64,000 nt of DNA from Nemania diffusa. Its lineage: Eukaryota > Ascomycota > Sordariomycetes > Xylariales > Xylariaceae. Location: positions 4,804,501 to 4,868,500 of the forward strand of contig JBBPUQ010000003.1 in the NCBI GenBank assembly GCA_038501195.1. Reading direction: 5' to 3'. Every line of letters starts with the position of its first letter. The stretch's first letter is position 1. Positions 10,141 through 26,591 of this stretch are shown in pieces. A model generated the notes under the pieces. It saw only the letters and a program-made list of their open reading frames with translations, was not told where the DNA came from and did no database searches. The translations under genes were made by a program, and so were the position numbers.

Positions 10141-13100
10141 TTATAGTTTAAAATAATTAATTATAAACTATAAAGATTTTTAATATTAACTATTGTAAAA
10201 AGTTCAAAAAAACTAGCTTTGTTATTAAATAGCTATAATATTTACATTAAAAATTTAAACAAATAAACTTTATAAAATAACAAAATAAAATATTTAATGT
10301 TATAAAAGCTATTAATATATTATATAAAAATAAAACTGCTATATTTATAAATAACAATATATAACTATAGTTTATATTTAAAAAAGTAAAAAATAAAACT
10401 ATAAAAAAAAACAAATTTATAAATTATAAAATAAATATTTAAAAATAAATATTTAATATAAATAATAAATAATTTTATTATATTTTTTATAAAAAAACTA
10501 AAAAGTTTATTTTAAAAATTAAATAAAATATTGTTAATTTATTATATTTATATATAAAACTTAATAAAACAAATAAATATTTATAATATATTAAAAATAT
10601 TTTTAAAATATTTTACTTTTTTTATTTTTTTTAAAAACATTTATTTTAAAAACAATAATTAATTATTTTGTTTTTAACTTTTATAGCGTTAATTTATAAT
10701 AAAAAATAATTAATAAAAATATAAAAAATAAAACTATTTTATAAAAATATTATAAAATTATTTAAAACTGTTAATAAATTTTAAATATTAAAATTTTTAT
10801 TTATAAATAAAATATTAATAAATTTAAAATATAAATATTAAAAAAAATAGTAATAAAAAATATAAAAATAAATATAAAACAAATATTAGTTTAATTTTAT
10901 TTAATTTTAATTATAAATATAATAACTGTTATTTTTTATTTTTTTTATTATATTTATAATTAACAATTTTTTTAAATATAAAATATAACTTTTTTTATTT
11001 TGAAAAAAATTTAATTTATTTAATAAAATATTATTATATTTAAAGTTATTTTTATATTTTTAATAAAATTAAATAATATAATAGCTTTAAAAACAAATAT
11101 ATAATATATATTTTTTAATATAAATAATATAAAATATAAAAATTAAAGTTAAAAACTTTTAAATAAAGCTAATATTATAACTTAATTTAATTAAAAATAT
11201 TAATTTATTTTTTTTTTTTATATAAATAATTTAAATATTTTTTAATTAATAAAAAAAAAAATACTAAAGTTTAAAATAAAAATATATTTTAAATATAAAA
11301 ATTTTAATTATATTTTAATTATATATTTTAAAAATATTACAAAATTAAAAATATAAAAATTTATATATTTAAAAGTTTTAATATATTTTATAATAAAAGC
11401 TTTTTATAATATTTTTTAAAATAAAATAACATTTTATTTAATTTAATTATATTATAATTTATTAATAAATAAAAATTAATTTATTAATAACTTTTTAAAT
11501 ATAAATAAATATTTTTTAACTATAAAAAGTTATAATTATAAAAATATAATAAATAAAGCTTTTTTTTAATAATTGTAAAAAATAAATATAATAATATTAA
11601 ATAAAGCAATATATTAATTTTGTTTTTTTAAAGCTTTATTATTTAATTTAGTTAAACTTTTTTAAAAAATAAATATAACTTTAATAATAATTTTAAAAAT
11701 AAAATGTTTTATTTTTAATTATTATTAATATAAATAGTATATTTTTATAAAAAATAAAAAAACAAAAATATTATAATTTTTACTTATATTTTATTAAATA
11801 TTAAAAATAAAGCTATGTTAAAAAAAAAAATATTAAATAATTATATATAAGTTAATTTTTTAAACTATTAAAAAAAATTTATAACAAAGTTAAAAAAAGC
11901 TTTTTTAATTAAAAAATATAAACAAAATTATAATTTATTATTAATATAAGTTTTATAAATTTATAACAAGTTTGTTTTAATTTTATAAAATTTTTAAAAT
12001 ATTTGTTTATTTATATAAATATTAAAACTTAAATTAAAATATATTAATATATAGTTATAAAAATTAAAAAATTATAAGTTTTTTATATAAATTAATTTAA
12101 TTAATTTTAATTAATATTAGTTATTAATATAAAATTAACTATTTTTATATAGTTTATTTAGTTTTATTAATTAATTTTTATTATTAAATATAAATAAAAA
12201 AAAAAAAGTTTAAAAATAAATTAAAAAATAACTTTTAAATTAAATAAAGTTTAAATAAATTAAAAATTAAATATTAATTTAATAAAAAATTAATTAATTA
12301 TAATTATAAATTTTATTTAATAATTTTTATTAAATATTAAAATTTTAAAATTATTTATTATTATATTTATTAATATTTTTATAAAAGTTATTAAATTTAT
12401 TATTTTTAATATTAATATTATAAAAATATAAAAATATATTTAATATATTATAAAATTAATTAATTTTAATAAAATAAAAAATAAAACTAACTTTTTGTTA
12501 AATTTACTTTAGTTTTAAAATATAATAGCTATATTTAATATTTAATATAATATTTTAACTATTAAAAATAAAAAAATAAACAATAGTGCTATAATTATTT
12601 AAAAATTAATATTTAATATGTTTTTTTATTATTATATAGCTTTTATTATAAATAAACTTTTATTATAAATTAAACTATTATTAAATAAAAATGTTTTATT
12701 AAATTAAAATAATTTAAATTTAAATATATTTAACAAAGCTTTAAATTTAAATAATAATTTAAATAATGTAATAAAATAAAAATTAGTTTTAATTATATAA
12801 TTAAATTATTAAACTATTTAAATTTAATAAATTAATATTTTTAAATTTATTTATTAATATTATAAACTTAATAAAATTAAAAGATTTAAATTTATTTATT
12901 TATTTTTATTTTAAATAATTTAATTATTATATATTTTAGTTTATTATTACTGCTTTTATTAAAATAACTTTTTAATTATTATATAATTATATATTAACTA
13001 TTGTTTTTAAGTTTATAAAATTTATAAACTATTTTATATTTAAAAAAACAAAAAATATAATTTTATTTAATTATAAATAATAAAAATTAAAAATATTACT

Positions 13101-16100
13101 TTTTTTTTATAAATTAAAAAGTTAAAAAACTTTATATATTATTTTAAAATAAAATACTTTTATTAAAAGTAAAAACTTAGTTTAAAAAATTTAGTTTATA
13201 TTTAAAACTTTTAATTTTAATTTATTTAATTAAAAATATAATATATATATTTTATATATATTGCTATTTAAATATATTTATTATTTTAAATATAATATTT
13301 ATAAACTTTTTTATATATTAAATTAAATTATAAAAAAATACTTTATTATAAAATAAATTATAATATAAAATATAAATAAAACTTTAGTAATATTAATTAA
13401 ATATATTTATTTAATAAAATATTAATAATAAAATATATAAATTTATTATAATAGTAAATAATAAACTATTAAATTAAAATAGTTAATTTATATTAATAAT
13501 AAAAAAAAAATATATTAATAATTTAAATTTATAAATTAAACTTAAACTTATATTTAATTGTTAAAATATAAAAAAAAATTTATTTAATATAAATATTATA
13601 TTAATTATTAATATTTATAACTATTTATTAAATTTTAAAATTAACTATTATTTTGTTTTTAATTTTAAATATATTTACTAGTTAATATTAATATATTTAA
13701 ATAATAAATATATATTTATTTTTTTAATATTTAAATTTTTATAATTATAATTTATTTAATTATTATAAAATTTATAAACAATAAAGTTTTTAATAATTAA
13801 GTTAATAAATATTATAATAAAATTTATTTTAAAACTTTAACTTAAACTTTTATTAATAACTATTTTAAAAATAAATAGTTTAATTATATTTATTATATAT
13901 ATAAATAATATTTTTTTAATTTATAAAACTTTTAAAAAATAATAGCTTTTTATTAAAAATTATTTTTTATTTTATATAAAATAGTTTATATTAAAGCTGT
14001 TTTTTAAAAAAATATTTTTAAAATATAAAAAAATTAAAGCTTTAAAAATAATATATATTATTTAAAAAATATTAAAAGTTTTATTTATTAAATAAAAGCG
14101 TTTTTAAAACTAGTTTATTTTTAAAAATTTTATAAATATTAAGTTTTTTTTAAAAACTTTAAAACTTATTTAAAAATAAATTTTAAACTATTTAAAAATT
14201 ACTAAACTTTTAAATTAATTAATTAAATTAATTAATTAAAAATAAAAAAACATTAAAGTTTTATTTTTTAAACTATTATAAAATAAAGTTTTAATTATTA
14301 TAAAAATATATAGTTATATTTTTAAAATATTTATAATAATATATTTAAATATATTAAAGTTTATTATTAATTTATTTATTATATAAAAGTAAAAAAAAGT
14401 TTATAAACTTTTAATATATAATAGCTTTTTTTTTATTAAAAGTTAATAAAATTATAAAACTTATAAAAAAAAATTATTTAAAATTATTAAATTTATTAAA
14501 TATTATTTACAATATTTTTTATTAATATTAAAAACTTTTTTAATTATTTATATAAATTATAAATTATTAATTTTTTTTATTAACTTTTATAATTATAAAA
14601 AAATTTATATTAAATAAATAATTAAATTAAAACTTTTTAATATATAAATTTTATATATTAAAAAAAATAAAACAAATTTATAAATATTTTATTTTATATT
14701 ATATTTTTTAATATAAAATATTAAAACATTAATTTAATATTTTAATATAGTTTTATAAATAAAAATAAAAAGTAAATTTAAAAAAATAAAATAAAAAAAT
14801 ATTAAAAACTTTTATAATATATTATTTAATAAAAAATTAAAAATTTAATTAATTAAATTAAAAAATAAATAGTTTTAAAAATTATAAAATTAAAATTTTA
14901 TTTTTTATAAACTTAATTTAATAGTTTTAAAAAATATATAAATTTATTATATATATTTAAAAAAAATTAAAAAAGTTAAAACAACATTATTTAGTTTTTA
15001 TAAATTTTTTTTATTTTTAATTTTAATAAAAACAACTTTAAATATTTTAATAATTTATAATATAAAAATATATATTAATTTTTTAAATATATTATTTTAA
15101 ATAAATTAAATTAATTAAAATTTAAAGCTTTTATTAATAAATTTAAATAATTTAAATTAATTAAATTATATTTTAAATATAATTAAAAAAAAAATTAAAA
15201 ATTATATTTATATATAAATAAAATAGCTATTGTTTTAAAAAAAGTTTATAATAATAATAAATATTTTTTATTAATTTTTATTTTTTAAAAATTAAACTAG
15301 TTTATATATTAGTTAATTATAAAAATAAATATTTAAAATTATTATTTAAGTTATTTATTATATATTAAGTTTAATTTATTAAAATTAAAAATATTATTTT
15401 TATTTATTATAATATTTAAACTTTATTAAATTATAATTATAAACTTTTATAAACTTTTTTTTATTAATTAAAAAAAATAATATTTTTTAATTATAATTAA
15501 TTATTTTAATAAATAAATTTATTATTATATAATTAAAAATTATAATATTAAAATTATTATAAACATTTTTAAATTTTAATAATTTATAATAAAAATTATA
15601 TTATTTAAATTATATATTAATTTAAAAAATGCATTTTTTTTTAAAGTTTTTAATATTATAATAAAACAAATAAAGTTAAAATTAATAAATAGTTTATTAA
15701 AATTATATAAATTATATAAATTAATAAAAAAATTTTTAAAAGTTATATAAAATGTTTTTTTAAAACTAATAATATATAATGTTATATTAATAAAAAAAAA
15801 CTAAACTAATTATTTATTAAAAACAATTTATTATATTAACTTTTATTATATATAAAATATAAATTATTTAGTTTTTAAAATTATATATAATTATTTATTT
15901 TAAAAAACTTTTAAAGTTTAATATTTAAACTTTTAATTTAACTTTTTAAAAATAAAATTAAAAAACAATATTTATTAATTTTTAATTAATAAAAAAATGT
16001 AGTTTTTTATATTAAACTATTTATTTAAAATATAATTTTATTAAAAATAAATTATTAATATTATAACTTTAAAAAAATTATAAAAAATATATTTATAAAA

Positions 16101-18802
16101 TATATATATTATATATAATAATTAAAAATTTTATTATATTAAAAAAAAAAAAAAAACTAAAACTATTTAAATTAACTTTAAAATATTAAAACTTTTTTAA
16201 AATTAATTAATAAATTAATAAATTTATTTTTAAACTTTAAAATATTAATAAAATATTAACTTTTAAATATATATATTATAAAAATAACTTTAAATTTTTT
16301 ATATTTTTAAAAAAAAAACTAAAATAGTTTAATAATATAAAAATATTATTTAAGCTATTATTATAAAAACTTAAACATTAAAAATAACGAAATTGTAATA
16401 TATATATATATTTATTATATTAAATGTTATAAAAGTAAATAATCGCTTTAAATATTAACTTTAATTTAAAAATATAATAAAACAAAATTGCTTTTTTATT
16501 ATTTTTAAATAAACAAATATATATATATAATATTATTAATTAATAATTTTAACTAGTTATATAATTATAAATAAAAAAAAGCAAAATAAATAAAAAAAAA
16601 AAAAAAAAAAAAAAACTTTATACTTTTTTATAATAGCTGTTAAATTTTAACAATTAAGTTTTTTTAATTTTAATTTAATTTTATTAATTAATTTTAATTT
16701 TTTTATTTTATTTTATATATTATTTAATTTAATTTTGTTATATTTTTATATTTTTTATTTTATATATTATTATTTTATTTTTTATTTTATATATTATTTA
16801 ATTTTTTTATATTTTTTATATTACTTTAAGTTTTATTTTATAATTAAATATTTTTTAATTTATAATAATTTATATAAATATATTAAATAAAATAAAAAAA
16901 AAATAAAAAATTAATATTTTATATAAATAAAAAATAATAACTAAGTTTTAAATATTAATATTTAAACTTTTTAATATTTTTTTTATATTATTATTAAAAT
17001 TTTTAATTAATTTTAAAATATTTTTAAAAAGTTTAAAGCTTTATATTTAAAAGAAAATATATAAGTTTGTTTTAATTAATTATTAATAAAATTAATTAAT
17101 TAATTTTTAGTTATAAAAAATATTTTTTAAATTAAAAAAAATATATATATAATTTAAAAAACTATATAATTTTTAATTATATATTTATATTTTTATAAAT
17201 AAATATAAAATTAAAAATATTTTAATATAATTAAAATTTATTATTTTTAAATTTAAAATATAATTAATTATTTTAAATAAAATATAGTTTAATTTTTTTT
17301 ATATTAAAATATAATTATATATTTAAATATAATTTTTAATTTTAGCTATTTTTTATAAAATTTAATAAATATTTTTTTTTTAATTAGTTTTATATAGCAG
17401 CTTTAATAAAAGTTTTATTATATTTTTATAAACTTTTGTTTTTTTTTAATAATTTTTTTTAAAATAAAGTTTAATTTTTAAATAAAAGCTTTATTTTTTA
17501 TATTATTTTAATATTATTTACTTTTTTAACTATTTATTTATTATTAATAAAATTTATAAATTAATTATATATTTAAAAATTTAAAATTTTATTTTATTTA
17601 AATTTTTTAAATATAATAACTTTTAAAAAAATAAATAAACTTATTTATTAAAAACTAATAATTATAAAAAATAAAACATTATTTAATTTAAATAATAAAT
17701 ATTAAATTATAATAAAAATTATATTAAAGTTTAATTTTATAACTTTTAATATTTTTAAATATATTTAAAATTAATAAAATATTAAAATAATAAATTTTAA
17801 TATATATGTTTTATTTAAAATAAATATAATTATAATAAAATTTATATATTTTTAAAAAACTTTAAATATTAAATTAAAAAAATTTATTAATTATTTAATT
17901 AATAAAAAAAGCAAAATATTTTTTTTATTTATATAAAATAATATTAAAAAACTTATTATAATTTTATTTATTAATATTTTTTAACTTTAAACTATTTAAA
18001 AAATAAAATAAACTTTAAACTTTAGTTTTAATAAAAATATTTTATATTAAAACTTTATATAAAATAAATAAATTTAGAAAAAAATAATAATTAAAATAGC
18101 TTTTTTATAACTTTTAATAGTTTTAATTAATATTTATTTAATTTTTATAATTAATATATTTAAAATATATATATAATATAATTTAAAAAAAAACTTTATT
18201 TATTTAAAACTTTTAATTTTTTTAAAAATAAAATATAAAGTTAATAATATATTTTTTATTTTATTATAAAAAGTTTATTAATTTATAAAATATAATATTA
18301 TTACTTTTAATTAATTTTAAATGTTTATATAATAATAATATAATATATAATAAAATTTTTACAAATAAAATAATTTAAAATTTAATAATTAAAATATAAA
18401 AAAAATTGTTTATTTAAAAAATTTTATATTAATAAAAATAGCTATTATTAAATAAATTAATATTATTAAATTTATGTTTTTTTTTTATTTAACTAAAGTT
18501 TTTAAAATATTTTTTAAATATAAAAAAAATATAAATTATATAATAATTTTATTTTTATAAAAAAGCAAAAAATTTTATAAAAATAAAAAAAACTTAAATA
18601 TTATAATAAAATAGTTTTATTATTTAAAAATTTATTTAAAACTATTAATTTTAAGTTTTATTATAACAAAGTTAATAAAATATATATTTTTACTTTTGTT
18701 AAAAAAATTTATAATAAATAAATTAAAATAATAGTTAAAATATTTAATTTTATATATTATATTTATTTTAAATATAAAAGTTTTAATTTAAAAATTTATT
18801 AA

Positions 18803-19110
18803 TGTTAAACTAATAACTTAATAAAACTTATATATATATATTTAGTATATATAACTAAAATTTAAACTAGAACTTTTATTAAATAACTAAATAAATAAAA
18901 AATATAAAAACTTATTAAAATTTACAAAACTTATAAGTTTTATATATATATATATATAAATAATTTATATATAATTTTTTTAGTTGTATTTTTTTTTGTA
19001 AAATATATATATAAATCAATATAAAATTTTAAAATTTAAAAATAAATTTTAAACTTTATAAATTATTTTAAATTTTTTTATATATATATATATAAAAAGT
19101 TTTATTAATA
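18803..19110 (+). repeat. 5' LTR of A1
   Basis: It begins TGTTAAAC and matches the 3' LTR at 24414-24720 and both A2 LTRs. The terminal CA has become TA. Confidence 0.85.
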
Positions 19111-22100
19111 CTAATTAATAATTATAAAATATAATTACAAATTAATAAAATAAAAAAGCAAAACTTAGTTATAAAGTAGTTTTTATATTTGATTTTTTAT
19201 TTTTTATATAAAAAATAAACTATTATTTATATTAATTAAAAAAAAAAAAGTTAAATTAACTTTTAAATAAAAAAAGCTTAAATATTGCAAAATTAAAGCG
19301 ACTTTTTATATAATAATTTAATTATTTTTATATAAAAATTAACAAAATTATAAACTATTTTATATATTTAACTTTTTAATTACTTTATTTATTTATTTAT
19401 TTTTTTATTTTTATATTTTTTTTATTTTTTTTTTTTTTATAACTATATTAAAATTTGCAACAAAATTAGTTATAGCAGCTGTAGCTATAGCAGCTAAAAA
19501 TAACTACTTTGAATCTTTGAATAAAAAACTATACTTATTTTCATATAAAAATATAGCTAAAAAAAGCAGCATTAATATTTTTAAATAAAAAAGCAAAACT
19601 AACTTTAAATATTACAATATTACAATTAATTTAAACAATATAATTATTTTAATATAATTGTTAATATATTTTATATAATATTTAAAAAAATATATATAAT
19701 TAAAAATTAAAAATAAACAGTTTATATAAATATTTATAATAAATTTTAATAATTAAATAAAACTTATATTTATAAATATTAATTATATATTTAAACAAAT
19801 ATTTGTTATAATAGTTAAATATAACAAAAGTATTAAAATATATAAAAAAACGCTAAATAATCGACTTATATATATTTTTAAAAAGTTTAGCAAAAATAAT
19901 AATAAAAAATTAAACAATAATATATTTATATAAATAGCTTTAATATTTATATTAACAAATATATTAGAACTAATAATTATATAAATAAATTTTTTAATAT
20001 TATAACTAGTTATATTAAAGTTAGCAATATTAATATATTATATAGTGCTTAATATAAATAATTAAATATTTAGTTTTTTTATATAAACAAAAACTTAAAA
20101 ATTTATATATATTTTTAAAATTTTTATTATATATTTTATATTTTTATTTATATATAAAAATTAATTATATAAATTTTTTTTTATTTAAATTATTTATAAT
20201 AATTTAATTAAAACAGTTTAATTTATTATATTTATTAAAATATAATAATTTAATTAAAATTATAGCAATAAATTATATAATATATTATATAACAAAGTTT
20301 AAATTTTTATTTTAATATATTGTTAATTTAAAATTATTAAAAAATAATATTATATAATATTTTTTTTTATATTAAAAAAAAAACTAAACAGTATTATTTT
20401 AATTATATTAGTTTAATATATAAATAAAACAAAATTTATATAATATTTAATAATTATTTTAATATAACAGTTAATTATAATTAATATTAAACTAATTAAA
20501 CTATTATTACTTTTATATAAATAAAATAAAATAATTTAATAAAAATAATATTTAAAATATTAAAAATTATAATTAATAAATTTTAATTTATATAATATAT
20601 TTTAAAACTTAATTATTATAAAAAAATATTATTTTATATAATAGTTATATAAATATATTTTAATATATTTAAGTTTAAATTTACTTTAATTAATTAAAAG
20701 TTTATATATAAAGTTTTGTTTTTTAATTTATAAACAATGCTACAAGTTTTTTTTAATTAAAAAATAAACTATTATTATATAATAAATATTTATTTTATTA
20801 ATAAATAATATAATATTAAATATTTAAAATAATTATATAATTATAGCTTTAAAAAAAATTTTTGTTAAAAATTACAGCAATTATATAATAAAAATAATAA
20901 AAATAATAAAAAATATTTTATTTACAAAAAGCTTAGTTGTTAATTTATTAATTATAGCTAATAAAAAAAATCAAAAATAAAAAAATAATATTTTGTTATA
21001 TATAATATTTTAAAACAAAAAACTTTATTATATAAAAAATATAATATATTTATATTAAATTATAAAAGTAATAAAAATTTTTTATATAATAATAAATTTA
21101 ATAACAATTTAAATTTTAAAACTAAAAATAAAATAATTTAATTTTTAATAAATTTAATATATTTTTATTATATAATAAAAAAAAACATATATATTTAAAA
21201 TTAAATATTAATATTAAACAATTTTTATTTAAACAGTTAATATAATATAAAATATTAAAATATTTTATAAAATATTAATACAATTAAAATTTTAACTATT
21301 AAAAAAGTTCAAATTAAAACTTTTATATAAAAAAACTTTTTTATATAAATAAATTAAACTTTAAATAATATAACAATTTAATTTAATAATATTAAAAGTT
21401 TTAAAGCTATAAATATTATAACAATTTTAATATTAATTAAATTAATTAAATTTTATATTTTAAATATATTAATTTTATTTTTATTATTATTATAAAATAT
21501 AAATTAATTATATATTTATTTTAATAATATATAAAATATAATTATATAATAAAATAATATAATAATATTAATTATATAAAAATAAAAACATTTGTTTTTT
21601 AATATTAATTAATTAAAAACTGTAAATTATTTTATAAAATAAAAACTTTAAAAATTATATTATTAGTTTAAATACTTTTATATAAAAAAACTTATAAAGT
21701 TATTATAAAAAACTAAATATAATAATATTAACATTTTAATATTTTAAAAAATTAAAAAGTTTTATTACTATTATTAATTATATAATTAAACTTTAAAAAA
21801 ATTTAAATTTTTACTAAAAAATAAATATAATTTTAATTATAAAATTATTATTAATATTATATAAATTAATAAACAATTAACTTTATATATAATTAATATA
21901 AATATTTTATTTTAAATAATTAAATTTTTAAAGTTTTTAAATATATATAATATTTAAAATATATTATATTAATATTAAATTTTAATATATTAAAAACTAT
22001 TTGATTATATTATATATAATTTTAATATAAATTTTTCGTTTAAAAAATTTTATAATAATATATAATTAGTTAAAACTTTATATAAAAAAATATTTGTTAA

Positions 22101-24413
22101 AATATATTAAACTATTAAAAAAATTAAACAAATATATATATTATTTTATTATATATTTAATATTTTATATAAAAAAATCAATTATTATATAAATAAAAAA
22201 ATAATATTATAAATAATTATAAAAGTTTTAAATAATATAACTAAATTAAATAGTTTTATATTTATTTTATTAGTTTTTAAAACTTATTTTAAAATTAATA
22301 ACGATTTATTTTTTTTGTTAAAAATTACTTAAAAAATAAAAGTTATATAAAAAACTATAAAAATATTAAAAAATATTTATATAAAAGTTAATATTAATTA
22401 AGCTATATAAATTAAAAATAAACTAATATTATTATATAAAATATTTTTTTTATTTTTTTAAAATAAAGTTATAATATAAAAAAAACATAAAAGCTAAACA
22501 AAACTATATAAAATTTTTATAATTAAAAATTATAATATTACAATTAATATAATAAATAAACTAACTAAGTTTTATTATATATAAATTAAATTATATTATT
22601 AATAAAAAATTATAATTAATTTATTATATAAAAAAAATAATTTTTTATATAACTTTTTTTAAACTGTTAAATAGTTATAACTTTAATATAAAAATAAATT
22701 AAAAAAGTTATTTATATTTATTAATAATTAATACTTTATATTAAAAAGAATTAATAATTATATTTTAATTATATAATTAAAACAAAATAATATAATTAAT
22801 ATATTTAATATATTTTTTAAATAATTAAATATAGCTAAAATAAATATATTAACAATTTAAAATATATTTTAGTTTATATAATATAACTTAAATTAATATA
22901 ACTAAGTAAAAATTTTTTAAACTAAGTTTATATAAAAAATTAAAAATAAAATAATTAAACTATATAAAAAGTTCAAATTAATTATATAAAATTATAAAAA
23001 TAATAATAAAATTTAAATTTTTATATAAATATTAACAATTTAATATATAAATCAATAATTTATTATAGCTTTAAAACTATTGCTAATTTAAAACTATAAT
23101 ATATATATAAAACTGCAAAATATTTTTTAAATATATATACAATTATATAATAAATTAAACTGAAAAATTTATATTTATTTATTAAAAAAACTAAAAAATA
23201 AATATTTAATAAACACTATATTTTAAATTATATAATTATTATATAAATTAGTTAAATTAAAATTATATTAATATAAAATTTATTATAAATATTATTACTA
23301 AAAATTAAATATAAAAATATTTATATATAATTTATATTTATTATATATTAAAAAAAAATTTAATAAATTTGTAATTATAAAATTTTAAATAAATAATACT
23401 TTTAATATTATATTTAAAAAGTTTTTATATAAAAAAAAAACTAAACTATTATTTTATATAAAATTAAAAATAAAATTAACGTTTAAATATTTTATTAAAT
23501 TTAACAAAAATAAAATTTAAATAAATAAATAAAATTTTATTTTTATTTAATAAAAATAAACTAAACAACTATATATTATTAATTTTTATATAAAAGATTA
23601 TTTTTAATAATATATTATTTAATAAATTTAAAATATATATATTGTATTAATATATTAATTAAAAATATTATATAACTTATTAATTGCTATATAAATTTAA
23701 AAACTATTAAAAAATAATGTTAAAACATTAAATATATAAATATAATAATAAATTAATAATATATAGTAAAAACTATACTATATACTTTTAAATTTTAATT
23801 ATATAAAATTTTTTATTTTTATTAATAAAACATTTATAAATAACAAAAATTTAAGTTTTTAAATTAAATTTATAATTATATTAATTAATAAAAACTATAT
23901 AAAAAATATTTTTATAATTAAAAACAATATTATTTATTAAAATTTAATTAAATATAAATAAGTTATATATAATATATTAATAAATAAATTATATAATATA
24001 GTTAATAAATTTAATTATATTATTATATTTAATATAACTTTTTAAAAAATTATTTATATAATAAAATTATTAATTATATTATTAGTTATATATATCGATT
24101 TTAAATTTTTGTACAAATATTTAATTAAATTAAAAACTATATAAAAAAAGCGATTTATAATTAATATTATATTATTTTAAAAAGTATATAAAAATTGCAA
24201 AATTATAAAAATATATTAAATCGATAATAAAAACAATTTAACAAATATTTATATAAAAAAAATATTTAATTAAATATTAAAAAAGCTAGTTAATATAAAT
24301 AAGCTAGTTATATAAATAAAAATATATATAAATTAATTAAACAGTAAAAAAAATAACAAAAAATTAATTAACATTAAAACTAAAGTTATTATATAAAAAA
24401 AAAATTTTTTAAT

Positions 24414-24720
24414 ATTAAACTAATAATTTAATAAAACTTATATATATATATTTAATATATATAATTAAAACTTAAACTAGAACTTTTATTAAATAACTAA
24501 ATAAATAAAAAATATAAAAATTTATTAAAATTTATAAAATTTATAAATTTTATATATATATATATATAAATAACTTATATATAACTTTTTTAGTTATATT
24601 TTTTTTTATAAAATATATATATAAATTAATATAAAATTTTAAAACTTAAAAATAAACTTTAAACTTTATAAATTATTTTAAATTTTTTTATATATATATA
24701 TATAAAAAGTTTTATTAACA
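24414..24720 (+). repeat. 3' LTR of A1
   Basis: It ends TTATTAACA. Its initial TG has become TA. It is followed by GTTAA, the right target duplication. Confidence 0.85.
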
Positions 24721-25039
24721 GTTAAATTATTATTAAAAAAAGCAAAATTAATATTAACTTTTTTTTTTTATATATTATAAAATATTTTTTAAAAATATAT
24801 TAATAAATAGTTTTATTAATTAAAATATAAAATAAAAATGTTTTTATATATTAATATAAAAATAAACTTAAAAAAAAAAACTTAGTTTTTATTATAAATT
24901 ATTTAAACTTTTAATTTATTTATTAATTAATTTTTAATAATTTTATAATAATTAAATAAATAATTAAAAAATTAAAATTAAATTATATTAATATAAATAA
25001 AAACTTTATTAATATTAAATTTATATTTTTAAATTAATT

Positions 25040-25400
25040 TATTTTTTTAAAATTTAAAACTTTTAAAATTTTTAAAATTTTTAAACTTATAATTTTTAAA
25101 CTTTTAAATATATTATTTTTAAGTTTTAAAACTTTTATATTTTTAAATAAGTTTTTTTTTTTAAAATTTAAATTTTTAAAGCTTTAAACTAAAACTTTTT
25201 AAAATAAAACTATTTAGCTTTATTTATTTATTATATTTAATATTGATTTTTTTTAAATAAAAACTTTTTAATTATTTAAATTTATAAAAATTTAATTTAT
25301 AATTATTTAATTTAAATTTATAAAATTTAACTTTATAACTATTTAATTTATAATTTTATAATTTATAATTTTATAATTTATAAAGTTATAATTTTGAAAT
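25040..25400. repeat. Low-complexity tandem tracts in D
   Basis: Runs of TTTTTAAA-type repeats (about 25050-25200) are followed by TTTATAATTTATAA-type repeats (about 25330-25395). These look like slippage products in AT DNA and I see no function. Confidence 0.4.
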
Positions 25401-26457
25401 ATTTTTATTTTTATTAATAAGCTATATATAAATTTTTTTAATATTTAAACTTTAAAATAATAATTAATAAATTTTTTTAATTTAAAGCTATTTTTTAATT
25501 TAAAAACTTTAAATATAAAAAATAATAAATTATTAATTAACTTTTTTAAATTATTATTAAATATATATATATTTTAATTTTTAAATTTTTTTTTAAATTA
25601 TATATTTAATTATAAACTTTAATAATTTAATATAACTAATATATTAATTAATATTTAATTTAAATTAATTAGTTTATTAAAAAAGCTAATAAAAGTTTAA
25701 ATAAATATATAAAAATTAATTAATAAAATTAAACAATTTATTAAAAATAATATAAAATTAAATATTTTAGTTTAAAAATTACAAAAATAGCTAAACTTTA
25801 AAAAAACTAAATTAATTAATAAAACTAAACAATTTATTAAAAAAAATATAAAATTAAATGTTTTAATTTAAAAACTGCAAAAGTAGTTAAACTTTATAAA
25901 AACTATACTTTAAACTTAGTTTTTTTTTTTATGTTTTAAAAATATTAAAAAATTTAACTATAATAATTTATTAAAATATATTTATTAAACTTTTTAAAAT
26001 TTGCTAATATATTTTTAAAAAATAATAAATATAATTAAATAATTAAAGTTTTAATTTATTAAAAAAAAACTTAAAAACAATATATTATAATTTTATATAA
26101 AAGCTTAAAATATTAAAAAATAAAACTAATAAAGTTTAAACTAATATAATTAACTATAAAACTTTTTAATATATAAATTTATATTTTTAATAAATAATTA
26201 TTTTAAATTATTTAATATAAATAAAAAACTATTATATAAAAAGTTATAAAGTTTATAATAAAACTTTAATATAAAACTATAAAATTTACTTTATATAAAA
26301 AACTTTAAAAAAAATAAAGCAAAAAAATTACAATTAAAAAAATATACTATATATAAAAAAATATTTTAAAAAATTATTATTATTTAAAAATATAAAAAGT
26401 ATAAAAATAAATGCTTTATATAATTAATTAACAAAGTTGTTTTTTGTTGTTTTTAAA

Positions 26458-26591
26458 TAATTAAATAAAATAAAAATATATAATTTATAAAAATATAAAA
26501 TAGTTTAAATTTAGCTAATTTGTTAAAACTTTCTTTAATAATTTATAATATTATATTATTTTTTAATATAAGTTTTGCTTTTAAAACTTTT
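26458..26591. repeat. Right terminal direct repeat of D
   Basis: It is an ungapped match to 8723-8856. Just beyond it the sequence returns to ordinary composition, which marks the right edge of the AT block. Confidence 0.65.

Larger units (their letters stand above)
18803..24720 (+). mobile_element. LTR retrotransposon A1, RIP-mutated, nested in D
   Basis: LTRs of about 308 bp lie at 18803-19110 and 24414-24720 in direct orientation. The element is flanked by ATTAA (18798-18802) and GTTAA (24721-24725), a 5-bp target duplication differing by one G->A. The interior aligns throughout with A2 (36826-42735). A long A-rich tract before the right LTR fits a polypurine tract and a plus-strand orientation. 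All coding capacity is lost, so the superfamily is unknown. It is more heavily mutated than A2. Confidence 0.85.
8723..26591. mobile_element. AT-rich composite element D with terminal direct repeats
   Basis: A 134-bp sequence at 8723-8856 recurs without gaps at 26458-26591 in the same orientation, with differences that are C/T or G/A. Everything between is over about 90% A+T and has no meaningful ORF. After removing the nested A1 element the enclosed sequence is about 12 kb. It may be one very decayed LTR element with short LTRs, or several older insertions. The ends lack clear TG...CA and I found no target duplication, so the extent as one element is inference. Weak further similarity beyond 8856/26591 suggests the repeat may be longer. 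Confidence 0.45.
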
